Shown here: positions 24,201 through 39,100 of the stretch, in pieces
Numbering within the stretch: position 1 is the first letter of the stretch
Layout: each line of letters starts with the position of its first letter
DNA from: Amaranthus tricolor
Lineage: Eukaryota; Streptophyta; Magnoliopsida; Caryophyllales; Amaranthaceae
Assembly (NCBI RefSeq): GCF_026212465.1
Contig: NC_080063.1
Location: 1,118,501 to 1,182,500, forward strand
Length of the DNA stretch: 64,000 nucleotides
Direction: 5' to 3'
Notes under the pieces: model-generated
What the model saw: the letters and a program-made list of their open reading frames with translations, nothing else
What the model was told of the DNA's origin: nothing
The model's database searches: none
Translations under genes and position numbers: made by a program

Positions 24201-24668
24201 ATAATCAATGAATAATGAACAAGGATCAATGATCATTGAAGAATGAACGATGAAGAATGAACAAGGATCAATGATCAATGAATAATGAACGATGAAGAAT
24301 GAACAAGGATCAATGATCAATGAAGAATGAACGATGAATAATGAAAAGGGATCAATGATCAATGAAGAATGAACGATGAAGAATGAACAAGGATCAATGA
24401 TCAATGAAGAATGAATGATGAATAACGAACAAGGATCAATGATCATTGAAGAATGAACAAGGATCAATGATCAATGAAGAATGAACGATGAAGAATGAAC
24501 AAGGATCTACGATCAATGAAGAATGAACGATGAAGAATGAACAAGGATCAATGATCAATGAAGAATGAATGATGAATAATGAACAAGGATCAATGATCAA
24601 TGAAGAATGAACGATGAAGAATGAACAAGGATCAATGATTAAGGAAGAATGAACGATGAAGAATGAAC
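21281..24668. repeat. 1022-bp HOR: two full copies plus an expanded third
   Basis: Boundary monomers start at 21281, 22303, 23325 and 24669, giving spacings of 1022, 1022 and 1344 bp (146, 146 and 192 heptamers). The first two units have matching runs of open frames (132, 61 and 166 codons in the same order). The third carries an internal re-duplication of the AAGTTTC...AATGAACAATG segment, which adds 322 bp. Confidence 0.85.
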
Positions 24669-27144
24669 AATGATTAATAATCAATCAAGAATGAACGATG
24701 AAGTATGAACAAGGATCATTGATCAATAATAAATGATTGATGAAGATCGAACAAGGATCAATGATCAATGAAGAATGAACGATGAAGAATGAACAAGTTT
24801 CAATGATCATTAAAGAATGAACGATGAAGAATGAACAAGATTAATGATCAATGAAGAATGAACGATGAAGAATGAACAAGGATAATTGATCAATGAACGA
24901 TGAACGATGAAGAATGAACAAGGATCAATGATCATTGAAGAATGAACGATGAAGAATCAACAAGGATCAATGATTAATGAACAATGAACGATGAAGAATG
25001 AACAAGGATCAATGATAAATGAAGAATGAACGATGAAGAATGAACAAGAATCAATACTCATTGAAGAATGAACGATGAAGAATGAACAAGGATCAATGAT
25101 CAATGAAGATTGAACAAGGATCAATGATCAATGAAGAATGAACGATGAAGAATGAACAAGGATTAATGATCAATAAAGAATGAACGATGAAGAATGAACA
25201 AGGATCAATGATCATTGAAGAATGAACGATGAAGAATGAACAAGGATCAATAATCAATGAAGAATGAACAAGGATCAATGATCATTGAAGAATGAACGAT
25301 GAAGAATGAACAAGGATCAATGATCAATGAATAATGAACGATGAATAATGAACAAGGATCAATGATCAATGATCAATGAAAAATGAACGATGAATAATGA
25401 AAAGGGATCAATGATCAATGAAGAATCAACGATGAAGAATGAACAAGCATCAATGATCAATGAAGAATGAATGATGAATAACGAACAAGGATCAATGATC
25501 ATTGAAGAATGAACGATGAAGAATGAACAAGGATCAATGATCAATGAAGAATGAACGATGAAGAATGAACAAGAATCAATACTCATTGAAGAATGAACGA
25601 TGAAGAATGAACAAGGATCAATAATCAATGAAGAATAAACAAGGATCAATGATCAATGAAGAATGAACGATGAAGAATGAACAAGGATTAATGCTCAATA
25701 AAGAATGAACGATGAAGAATGAACAAGGATCATTGATCATTGAAGAATGAACGATGAAGAATGAACAAGGATCAATAATCAATGAATAATGAACAAGGAT
25801 CAATGATCATTGAAGAATGAACGATGAAGAATGAACAAGGATCAATGATCAATGAATAATGAACGATGAAGAATGAACAAGGATCAATGATCAATGAAGA
25901 ATGAACGATGAATAATGAAAAGGGATCAATGATCAATGAAGAATGAACGATGAAGAATGAACAAGGATCAATGATCAATGAAGAATGAATGATGAATAAC
26001 GAACAAGGATCAATGATCATTGAAGAATGAACAAGGATCAATGATCAATGAAGAATGAACGATGAAGAATGAACAAGGATCTACGATCAATGAAGAATGA
26101 ACGATGAAGAATGAACAAGGATCAATGATCAATGAAGAATGAATGATGAATAATGAACAAGGATCAATGATCAATGAAGAATGAACGATGAAGAATGAAC
26201 AAGGATCAATGATCAAGGAAGAATGAACGATGAAGAATGAACAATGATTAATAATCAATCAAGAATGAACGATGAAGTATGAACAAGGATCATTGATCAA
26301 TAATAAATGATTGATGAAGATCGAACAAGGATCAATGATCAATGAAGAATGAACGATGAAGAATGAACAAGTTTCAATGATCATTAAAGAATGAACGATG
26401 AAGAATGAACAAGATTAATGATCAATGAAGAATGAACGATGAAGAATGAACAAGGATAATTGATCAATGAACGATGAACGATGAAGAATGAACAAGGATC
26501 AATGATCATTGAAGAATGAACGATGAAGAATCAACAAGGATCAATGATTAATGAACAATGAACGATGAAGAATGAACAAGGATCAATGATAAATGAAGAA
26601 TGAACGATGAAGAATGAACAAGAATCAATACTCATTGAAGAATGAACGATGAAGAATGAACAAGGATCAATGATCAATGAAGATTGAACAAGGATCAATG
26701 ATCAATGAAGAATGAACGATGAAGAATGAACAAGGATTAATGATCAATAAAGAATGAACGATGAAGAATGAACAAGGATCAATGATCATTGAAGAATGAA
26801 CGATGAAGAATGAACAAGGATCAATAATCAATGAAGAATGAACAAGGATCAATGATCATTGAAGAATGAACGATGAAGAATGAACAAGGATCAATGATCA
26901 ATGAATAATGAACGATGAATAATGAACAAGGATCAATGATCAATGATCAATGAAAAATGAACGATGAATAATGAAAAGGGATCAATGATCAATGAAGAAT
27001 CAACGATGAAGAATGAACAAGCATCAATGATCAATGAAGAATGAATGATGAATAACGAACAAGGATCAATGATCATTGAAGAATGAACGATGAAGAATGA
27101 ACAAGGATCAATGATCAATGAAGAATGAACGATGAAGAATGAAC
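23997..27144. repeat. 1574-bp tandem HOR pair
   Basis: About 23997-25570 and 25571-27144 match at an offset of 1574 bp, including four open frames at identical offsets. The period is 225 heptamers minus 1. The missing base is visible in both copies as AACAAGATTAATG instead of AACAAGGATTAATG (near 24838 and 26412), so that deletion preceded the duplication. Confidence 0.85.
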
Positions 27145-30100
27145 AAGGATCAACGATCAATGAAGAATGAACGATGAAGAATGAACAAGGATCAATGATC
27201 AATGAAGAATGAATGATGAATAATGAACAAGGATCAATGATCAATGAAGAATGAACGATGAAGAATGAACAAGGATCAATGATACATGAAGAATGAACGA
27301 TGAAGAATGAACAAGAATCAATGATCATTGAAGAATAGACGATAAAGAATGAACAACGATCATTGATCAATAATGAATGAACGATGAAGAATGAACAAGG
27401 ATCAAGAATCAATGAAGAATGAACGATGAATATCGAACAAGGATCAATGATCATTGAAGAATGAACGATGAAGAATGAACAAGGATCAATGATCAATGAA
27501 GAATGAACGATGAAGAAAGAACAAGGAGCATTGATCAATAATGAATCAACGATGAAGAATGAACAAGGATCAATGATCAATGAAGAATGAACGAAGAAGA
27601 ATGAACAAGGATCAATTATCATTGAAGAATGAACGATGAATAACGAACAAGGATCAATGATCATTGAAGAATGAACGATGAAGAATGAACAAGGATCAAT
27701 GATTAAAGAAGAATGAACGATGAACAATGAACAAGGTTCAACGATCAATGAAGAATGAACGATGAAGAATGAACGATGAAGAATGACTAAGGATCAATGA
27801 TCAATGAAGAATGAACAATGAAGAATGAACAAGGATCAACGATAAATGAAGAATGAACGATGAAGAATGAACAAGGATCAATGATCAATCAAGAATGAAT
27901 GATGAAGAATGAACAAGGATAGATGATCAATGAAGAATGAACGATGAAGAATGAACAAGAATCAATGATACATGAAGAATGAACGATGAAGAATCAACAA
28001 GAATCAATGATCATTGAAGAATGAACGATGAAGAATGAACAAGGATCAACGATCAATGAAGAATGAACGATGAAGAATGAACAAGGATCAATGATCAAAG
28101 AAGAATGAATGATGAAGAATGAACAAGGATCAATGATCAATGAAGAATGAACGATGAAGAATGAACAAGGATCAATTATACATGAAGAATCAACGATTAA
28201 GAATGAACAAGAATCAATGATCATTGAAGAATGAACGATAAAGAATGAACAAGGATCATTGATCAATAATGAATGAACGATGAAGAAAGAACAAGGATCA
28301 ATGATCAATGAAGAATGAACGACGAAGAATGAACAAGGATCAATGATCAATGAAGAATGAACGATGAAGAATGAACAAGGATCAACGATCAATGAAGAAT
28401 GAACGATGAAGAATGAACAAGGATCAATGATCAATGAAGAATGAACGATGAAGAATGAACAAGGATCAATGATCAATGAAGGATGAACGATGAAGAATGA
28501 ACAAGGATCAATGATCAATGAAGAATGAACGATGAAGAATGAACAAGGATCAACGATCAACGAAGAATGAACGATGAAGAATGAACAAGGATCAATGATC
28601 AATGAAGAATGAACGATGACGAATGAATAAGGATCAATGATCAATGAATAATGAACGATGAAGAATGAACAAGGATCAATGATCAATGAAGAATGAACGA
28701 TGAAGAATAAACAAGGATCAATGATCAAGGAAGAATGAACGATGAAGAATGAACAAGGATCAATGATCAATGAAGAATGAACGATGAAGAATGAACAAGG
28801 ATCAACGATCAATAATGAATATATGATGAAGAATTAACAAGGATCAATGATCAATGAAGAATGAACGATGTAGAATGAACAAGGATCAATGATCAAGGAA
28901 GAATGAACGATGAAGAATGAACAATGATTAATAATCAATCAAGAATGAACGATGAAGAATGAACAAGGATCATTGATCAATAATGAATGAATGATGAAGA
29001 ATGAACAAGGCTGAATGATCAATGGAGAATGAACGATGAAGAATGAACAAGTTTCAATGATCATTAAAGAATGAACGATGAAGAATGAACAAGGATTAAT
29101 GATCAATGAAAAATGAACGATGAAGAATGAACAAGGATCAGTGATCAATGAAGAATGAACAAGGATCAATGATCAATGAAGAATGAACGACGAAGAATGA
29201 ACAAGGATCAATGATCAATGAAGAATGAACGATGAAGAATGAACAAGGATCAACGATCAATGAAGAATGAACGATGAAGAATGAACAAGGATCAATGATC
29301 AATGAAGAATGAACGATGAAGAATGAACAAGGATCAATGATCAATGAAGAATAAACGATGCAGAATGAACAAGGATCAATCATCAATGAAGAATGAACGA
29401 TGAAGAATGAACAAGGATCAATGATCAATGAAGAATGAACGATGAAGAATGAACAAGGATTAATGATCAATAAAGAATGAACGATGAAGAATGAACAAGG
29501 ATCAATGATCATTGAAGAATGAACGATGAAGAATGAACAAGGATCAATAATCAATGAAGAATGAACAAGGATCAATGATCATTGAAGAATGAACGATGAA
29601 GAATGAACAAGAATCAATGATCAATGAATAATGAACGATGAATAATGAACAAGGATCAATGATCAATGAAAAATGAACGATGAAGAATGAACAAGGATCA
29701 ATGATCAATGAAGAATGAATGATGAATAACGAACAAGGATCAATGATCATTGAAGAATGAACGATGAAGAATGAACAAGGATCAATGATCAATGAAGAAT
29801 GAACGATGAAGAATGAACAAGGATCAACGATCAATGAAGAATGAACGATGAAGAATGAACAAGGATCAATGATCAATGAAGAGTGAATGATGAATAATGA
29901 ACAAGGATCAATGATCAATGAAGAATGAACGATGAAGAATGAACAAGGATCAATGATACATGAAGAATGAACGATGAAGAATGAACAAGAATCAATGATC
30001 ATTGAAGAATAGACGATAAAGAATGAACAACGATCATTGATCAATAATGAATGAACGATGAAGAATGAACAAGGATCAAGAATCAATGAAGAATGAACGA

Positions 30101-33100
30101 TTAATATCGAACAAGGATCAATGATCATTGAAGAATGAACGATGAAGAATGAACAAGGATCAATGATCAATGAAGAATGAACGATGAAGAAAGAACAAGG
30201 ATCAATGATTAAAGAAGAATGAACGATGAACAATGAACAAGGTTCAATGATCAATGAAGAATGAACGATGAAGAATGAACGATGAAGAATGACTAAGGAT
30301 CAATGATCAATGAAGAATGAACAATGAAGAATGAACAAGGATCAACGATAAATGAAGAATGAACGATGAAGAATGAACAAGGATCAATGATCAATGAAGA
30401 ATGAATGATGAAGAATGAACAAGGATAGATGATCAATGAAGAATGAACGATGAAGAATGAACAAGAATCAATGATACATGAAGAATGAACGATGAAGAAT
30501 TAACAAGAATCAATGATCATTGAAGAATGAACGATGAAGAATGAACAAGGATCAACGATCAATGAAGAATGAACGATGAAGAATGAACAAGGATCAATGA
30601 TCAAAGAAGAATGAATGATGAAGAATGAACAAGGATCAATGATCAATGAAGAATGAACGATGAAGAATGAACAAGGATCAATTATACATGAAGAATCAAC
30701 GATTAAGAATGAACAAGAATCAATGATCATTGAAGAATGAACGATAAAGAATGAACAAGGATCATTGATCAATAATGAATGAACGATGAAGAATGAACAT
30801 GGATCAATGATCAATGAAGAATGAACGACGAAGAATGAACAAGGATCAATGATCAATGAAGAATGAACGATGAAGAATGAACAAGGATCAACGATCAATG
30901 AAGAATGAACGATGAAGAATGAACAAGGATCAATGATCAATGAAGAATGAACGATGAAGAATGAACAAGGATCAATGATCAATGAAGAATGAACGATGAA
31001 GAATGAACAAGGATCAATGATCAATGAAGAATGAACGATGAAGAATGAACAAGGATCAACGATCAATGAAGAATGAACGATGAAGAATGAACAAGGATCA
31101 ACGATCAATGAAGAATGAACGATGAAGAATGAACAAGGATCAACGATCAATGAAGAATGAACGATGAAGAATGAACAAGGATCAATGATCAATGAAGAAT
31201 GAACGATGACGAATGAATAAGGATCAATGATCAATGAATAATGAACGATGAAGAATGAACAAGGATCAATGATCAATGAAGAATGAACGATGAAGAATAA
31301 ACAAGGATCAATGATCAAGGAAGAATGAACGATGAAGAATGAACAAGGATCAATGATCAATGAAGAATGAACGATGAAGAATGAACAAGGATCAACGATC
31401 AATAATGAATATATGATGAAGAATTAACAAGGATCAATGATCAATGAAGAATGAACGATGTAGAATGAACAAGGATCAATGATCAAGGAAGAATGAACGA
31501 TGAAGAATGAACAATGATTAATAATCAATCAAGAATGAACGATGAAGAATGAACAAGGATCATTGATCAATAATGAATGAATGATGAAGAATGAACAAGG
31601 ATGAATGATCAATGGAGAATGAACGATGAAGAATGAACAAGTTTCAATGATCATTAAAGAATGAACGATGAAGAATGAACAAGGATTAATGATCAATGAA
31701 AAATGAACGATGAAGAATGAACAAGGATCAGTGATCAATGAAGAATGAACAAGGATCAATGATCAATGAAGATTGAACGACGAAGAATGAACAAGGATCA
31801 ATGATCAATGAAGAATGAACGATGAAGAATGAACAAGGATCAACGATCAATGAAGAATGAACGATGAAGAATGAACAAGGATCAATGATCAATGAAGAAT
31901 GAACGATGAAGAATGAACAAGGATCAATGATCAATGAAGAATAAACGATGCAGAATGAACAAGGATCAATCATCAATGAAGAATGAACGATGAAGAATGA
32001 ACAAGGATCAATGATCAATGAAGAATGAACGATGAAGAATGAACAAGGATTAATGATCAATAAAGAATGAACGATGAAGAATGAACAAGGATCAATGATC
32101 ATTGAAGAATGAACGATGAAGAATGAACAAGGATCAATAATCAATGAAGAATGAACAAGGATCAATGATCATTGAAGAATGAACGATGAAGAATGAACAA
32201 GGATCAATGATCAATGAATAATGAACGATGAATAATGAACAAGGATCAATGATCAATGAAAAATGAACGATGAATAATGAAAAGGGATCAATGATCAATG
32301 AAGAATGAACGATGAAGAATGAACAAGGATCAATGATCAATGAAGAATGAATGATGAATAACGAACAAGGATCAATGATCATTGAAGAATGAACGATGAA
32401 GAATGAACAAGGATCAATGATCAATGAAGAATGAACGATGAAGAATGAACAAGGATCAACGATCAATGAAGAATGAACGATGAAGAATGAACAAGGATCA
32501 ATGATCAATGAAGAGTGAATGATGAATAATGAACAAGGATCAATGATCAATGAAGAATGAACGATGAAGAATGAACAAGGATCAATGATACATGAAGAAT
32601 GAACGATGAAGAATGAACAAGAATCAATGATCATTGAAGAATAGACGATAAAGAATGAACAACGATCATTGATCAATAATGAATGAACGATGAAGAATGA
32701 ACAAGGATCAAGAATCAATGAAGAATGAACGATTAATATCGAACAAGGATCAATGATCATTGAAGAATGAACGATGAAGAATGAACAAGGATCAATGATC
32801 AATGAAGAATGAACGATGAAGAAAGAACAAGGATCAATGATTAAAGAAGAATGAACGATGAACAATGAACAAGGTTCAATGATCAATGAAGAATGAACGA
32901 TGAAGAATGAACGATGAAGAATGACTAAGGATCAATGATCAATGAAGAATGAACAATGAAGAATGAACAAGGATCAACGATAAATGAAGAATGAACGATG
33001 AAGAATGAACAAGGATCAATGATCAATGAAGAATGAATGATGAAGAATGAACAAGGATAGATGATCAATGAAGAATGAACGATGAAGAATGAACAAGAAT

Positions 33101-36100
33101 CAATGATACATGAAGAATGAACGATGAAGAATTAACAAGAATCAATGATCATTGAAGAATGAACGATGAAGAATGAACAAGGATCAACGATCAATGAAGA
33201 ATGAACGATGAAGAATGAACAAGGATCAATGATCAAAGAAGAATGAATGATGAAGAATGAACAAGGATCAATGATCAATGAAGAATGAACGATGAAGAAT
33301 GAACAAGGATCAATTATACATGAAGAATCAACGATTAAGAATGAACAAGAATCAATGATCATTGAAGAATGAACGATAAAGAATGAACAAGGATCATTGA
33401 TCAATAATGAATGAACGATGAAGAATGAACAAGGATCAATGATCAATGAAGAATGAACGACGAAGAATGAACAAGGATCAATGATCAATGAAGAATGAAC
33501 GATGAAGAATGAACAAGGATCAACGATCAATGAAGAATGAACGATGAAGAATGAACAAGGATCAATGATCAATGAAGAATGAACGATGAAGAATGAACAA
33601 GGATCAATGATCAATGAAGAATGAACGATGAAGAATGAACAAGGATCAATGATCAATGAAGAATGAACGATGAAGAATGAACAAGGATCAACGATCAATG
33701 AAGAATGAACGATGAAGAATGAACAAGGATCAACGATCAATGAAGAATGAACGATGAAGAATGAACAAGGATCAACGATCAATGAAGAATGAACGATGAA
33801 GAATGAACAAGGATCAATGATCAATGAAGAATGAACGATGACGAATGAATAAGGATCAATGATCAATGAATAATGAACGATGAAGAATGAACAAGGATCA
33901 ATGATCAATGAAGAATGAACGATGAAGAATAAACAAGGATCAATGATCAAGGAAGAATGAACGATGAAGAATGAACAAGGATCAATGATCAATGAAGAAT
34001 GAACGATGAAGAATGAACAAGGATCAACGATCAATAATGAATATATGATGAAGAATTAACAAGGATCAATGATCAATGAAGAATGAACGATGTAGAATGA
34101 ACAAGGATCAATGATCAAGGAAGAATGAACGATGAAGAATGAACAATGATTAATAATCAATCAAGAATGAACGATGAAGAATGAACAAGGATCATTGATC
34201 AATAATGAATGAATGATGAAGAATGAACAAGGATGAATGATCAATGGAGAATGAACGATGAAGAATGAACAAGTTTCAATGATCATTAAAGAATGAACGA
34301 TGAAGAATGAACAAGGATTAATGATCAATGAAAAATGAACGATGAAGAATGAACAAGGATCAGTGATCAATGAAGAATGAACGATGAAGAATGAACAAGG
34401 ATCAATGATCAATGAAGAATGAACGACGAAGAATGAACAAGGATCAATGATCAATGAAGAATGAACGATGAAGAATGAACAAGGATCAACGATCAATGAA
34501 GAATGCACGATGAAGAATGAACAAGGATCAATGATCAATGAAGAATGAACGATGAAGAATGAACAAGGATCAATGATCAATGAAGAATGAACGATGAAGA
34601 ATGAACAAGGATCAATGATCAATGAAGAATGAACGATGAAGAATGAACAAGGATCAATGATCAATGAAGAATGAACGAGGAAGAATGAACAAGGATTAAT
34701 GATCAATAAAGAATGAACGATGAAGAATGAACAAGGATCAATGATCATTGAAGAATGAACGATGAAGAATGAACAAGGATCAATAATCAATGAAGAATGA
34801 ACAAGGATCAATGATCATTGAAGAATGAACGATGAAGAATGAACAAGGATCAATGATGAATGAATAATGAACGATGAATAATGAACAAGGATCAATGATC
34901 AATGAAAAATGAACGATGAATAATGAAAAGGGATCAATGATCAATGAAGAATGAACGATGAAGAATGAACAAGGATCAATGATCAATGAAGAATGAATGA
35001 TGAATAACGAACAAGGATCAATGATCATTGAAGAATGAACGATGAAGAATGAACAAGGATCAATGATCAATGAAGAATGAACGATGAAGAATGAACAAGG
35101 ATCAACGATCAATGAAGAATGAACGATGAAGAATGAACAAGGATCAATGATCAATGAAGAATGAATGATGAATAATGAACAAGGATCAATGATCAATGAA
35201 GAATGAACGATGAAGAATGAACAAGGATCAATGATACATGAAGAATGAACGATGAAGAATGAACAAGAATCAATGATCATTGAAGAATGAACGATAAAGA
35301 ATGAACAACGATCATTGATCAATAATGAATGAACGATGAAGAATGAACAAGGATCAACGATCAATGAAGAATGAACGATGAACATCGAACAAGGATCAAT
35401 GATCATTGAAGAATGAACGATGAAGAATGAACAAGGATCAATGATCAATGAAGAATGAACGATGAAGAAAGAACAAGGAGCATTGATCAATAATGAATCA
35501 ACGATGAAGAATGAACAAGGATCAATGATCAATGAAGAATGAACGAAGAAGAATGAACAAGGATCAATTATCATTGAAGAATGAACGATGAATAACGAAC
35601 AAGGATCAATGATCATTGAAGAATGAACGATGAAGAATGAATAAGGATCAATGATCAAAGAAGAATGAACGATGAACAATGAACAAGGTTCAATGATCAA
35701 TGAAGAATGAACGATGAAGAATGACTAAGGATCAATGATCAATGAAGAATGAACGATGAAGAATGAACAAGGATCAACGATAAATGAAGAATGAACGATG
35801 AAGAATGAACAAGGATCAATGATCAATGAAGAATGAATGATGAAGAATGAACAAGGATAGATGATCAATGAAGAATGAACGATGAAGAATGAACAAGAAT
35901 CAATGATACATGAAGAATGAACGATGAAGAATCAACAAGAATCAATGATTATTGAAGAATGAACGATGAAGAATGAACAAGGATCAACGATCAATGAAGA
36001 ATGAACGATGAAGAATGAACAAGGATCAATGATCAAAGAAGAATGAATGATGAAGAATGAACAAGGATCAATGATCAATGAAGAATGAACGATGAAGAAT

Positions 36101-39100
36101 GAAAAAGGATCAATTATACATGAAGAATCAACGATTAAGAATGAACAAGAATCAATGATCATTGAAGAATGAACGATAAAAAATGAACAAGGATCATTGA
36201 TCAATAATGAATGAACAAGGATCAATGATCAATGAAGAATGAACGATGAAGAATGAACAAGGATCAATGATCAATGAAGAATGAACGATGAAGAATGAAC
36301 AAGGATCAACGATCAATGAAGAATGAACGATGAAGAATAAACAAGGATCAATGATCAATGAAGAATGAACGATGAAGAATGAACAAGGATCAATGATCAA
36401 TGAATAATGAACGATGAAGAATGAACAAGGATCAATGATCAATGAAGAATGAACGATGAAGCATAAACAAGGATCAATGATCAAGAAAGAATGAACGATG
36501 AAGAATGAACAATGATACATAATCAATCAAGAATGAACGATGAAGAATGAACAAGGATCATTGATCAATAATGAATATATGATGAAGAATTAACAAGGAT
36601 CAATGATCAATGAAGAATGAACGATGTAGAATGAACAAGGATCAATGATCAAGGAAGAATGAACGATGAAGAATGAACAATGATTAATAATCGATCAAGA
36701 ATGAACGATGAAGAATGAACAAGAATCATTGATCAATAATGAATGAATGATGAAGAATGAACAAGGATGAATGATCAATGGAGAATGAACGATGAAGAAT
36801 GAACAAGTTTCAATGATCATTAAAGAATGAACGATGAAGAATGAACAAGGATTAATGATCAATGAAAAATGAACGATGAAGAATGAACAAGGATCAGTGA
36901 TCAATGAAGAATGAACGATGAAGAATGAACAAGGATCAATGATCAATGAAGAATGAACGATGAAGAATGAACAAGGATCAATGATCAATGAAGAATGAAC
37001 GATGAAGAATGAACAAGGATCAACGATCAATGAAGAATGAACGATGAAGAATGAACAAGGATGAATGATCAATGAAGAATGAACGATGAAGAATGAACAA
37101 GGATCAATGATCAATGAAGAATGAACGATGAAGAATGAACAAGGATCAATGATCAATGAAGAATGAACGATGAAGAATGAACAAGGATCAATGATCAATG
37201 AAGAATGAACGATGAAGAATGAACAAGGATCAATGATCAATGAAGAATGAACGATGAAGAATAAACAAGGATCAATGATGAATGAATAATGAACGATGAA
37301 TAATGAACAAGGATCAATGATCAATGAAAAATGAACGATGAATAATGAAAAGGGATCAATGATCAATGAAGAATGAACGATGAAGAATGAACAAGGATCA
37401 ATGATCAATGAAGAATGAATGATGAATAACGAACAAGGATCAATGATCATTGAAGAATGAACGATGAAGAATGAACAAGGATCAATGATCAATGAAGAAT
37501 GAACGATGAAGAATGAACAAGGATCAACGATCAATGAAGAATGAACGATGAAGAATGAACAAGGATCAATGATCAATGAAGAATGAATGATGAATAATGA
37601 ACAAGGATCAATGATCAATGAAGAATGAACGATGAAGAATGAACAAGGATCAATGATACATGAAGAATGAACGATGAAGAATGAACAAGAACCAATGATC
37701 ATTGAAGAATGAACGATAAAGAATGAACAACGATCATTGATCAATAATGAATGAACGATGAAGAATGAACAAGGATCAACGATCAATGAAGAATGAACGA
37801 TGAACATCGAACAAGGATCAATGATCATTGAAGAATGAACGATGAAGAATGAACAAGGATCAATGATCAATGAAGAATGAACGATGAAGAAAGAACAAGG
37901 AGCATTGATCAATAATGAATCAACGATGAAGAATGAACAAGGATCAATGATCAATGAAGAATGAACGAAGAAGAATGAACAAGGATCAATTATCATTGAA
38001 GAATGAACGATGAATAACGAACAAGGATCAATGATCATTGAAGAATGAACGATGAAGAATGAATAAGGATCAATGATCAAAGAAGAATGAACGATGAACA
38101 ATGAACAAGGTTCAATGATCAATGAAGAATGAACGATGAAGAATGACTAAGGATCAATGATCAATGAAGAATGAACGATGAAGAATGAACAAGGATCAAC
38201 GATAAATGAAGAATGAACGATGAAGAATGAACAAGGATCAATGATCAATGAAGAATGAATGATGAAGAATGAACAAGGATAGATGATCAATGAAGAATGA
38301 ACGATGAAGAATGAACAAGAATCAATGATACATGAAGAATGAACGATGAAGAATCAACAAGAATCAATGATTATTGAAGAATGAACGATGAAGAATGAAC
38401 AAGGATCAACGATCAATGAAGAATGAACGATGAAGAATGAACAAGGATCAATGATCAAAGAAGAATGAATGATGAAGAATGAACAAGGATCAATGATCAA
38501 TGAAGAATGAACGATGAAGAATGAACAAGGATCAATTATACATGAAGAATCAACGATTAAGAATGAACAAGAATCAATGATCATTGAAGAATGAACGATA
38601 AAAAATGAACAAGGATCATTGATCAATAATGAATGAACAAGGATCAATGATCAATGAAGAATGAACGATGAAGAATGAACAAGGATCAATGATCAATGAA
38701 GAATGAACGATGAAGAATGAACAAGGATCAACGATCAATGAAGAAAGAACGATGAAGAATAAACAAGGATCAATGATCAATGAAGAATGAAAGATGAAGA
38801 ATGAACAAGGATCAATGATCAATGAATAATGAACGATGAAGAATGAACAAGGATCAATGATCAATGAAGAATGAACGATGAAGCATAAACAAGGATCAAT
38901 GATCAAGAAAGAATGAACGATGAAGAATGAACAATGATACATAATCAATCAAGAATGAACGATGAAGAATGAACAAGGATCATTGATCAATAATGAATAT
39001 ATGATGAAGAATTAACAAGGATCAATGATCAATGAAGAATGAACGATGTAGAATGAACAAGGATCAATGATCAAGGAAGAATGAACGATGAAGAATGAAC
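26243..39100. repeat. Series of 2.4-2.7 kb HOR units (five)
   Basis: Boundary monomers begin at 26243, 28923, 31513, 34145, 36679 and 39101, giving units of 2680, 2590, 2632, 2534 and 2422 bp. The same succession of variant monomers recurs, for example ATATCGAACAAGG or ACATCGAACAAGG, GAACAAGGAGCATTG, GATTAAAGAAG, GAATATATGATGAAG and GAACGATGTAG. The units differ by whole monomers gained or lost. The 2464-bp pair at 15.9-20.8 kb has the same monomer order and belongs to this HOR family. Confidence 0.85.

Noticed and set aside
36695..38122. 475-codon minus-strand open frame (and about a hundred shorter similar ones) as a repetitive secreted or structural protein gene
   Set aside because: It is the 42-bp satellite read in its only stop-free frame. 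There is no unique N- or C-terminus, no promoter or intron signals, and frame breaks coincide with 28-bp units.
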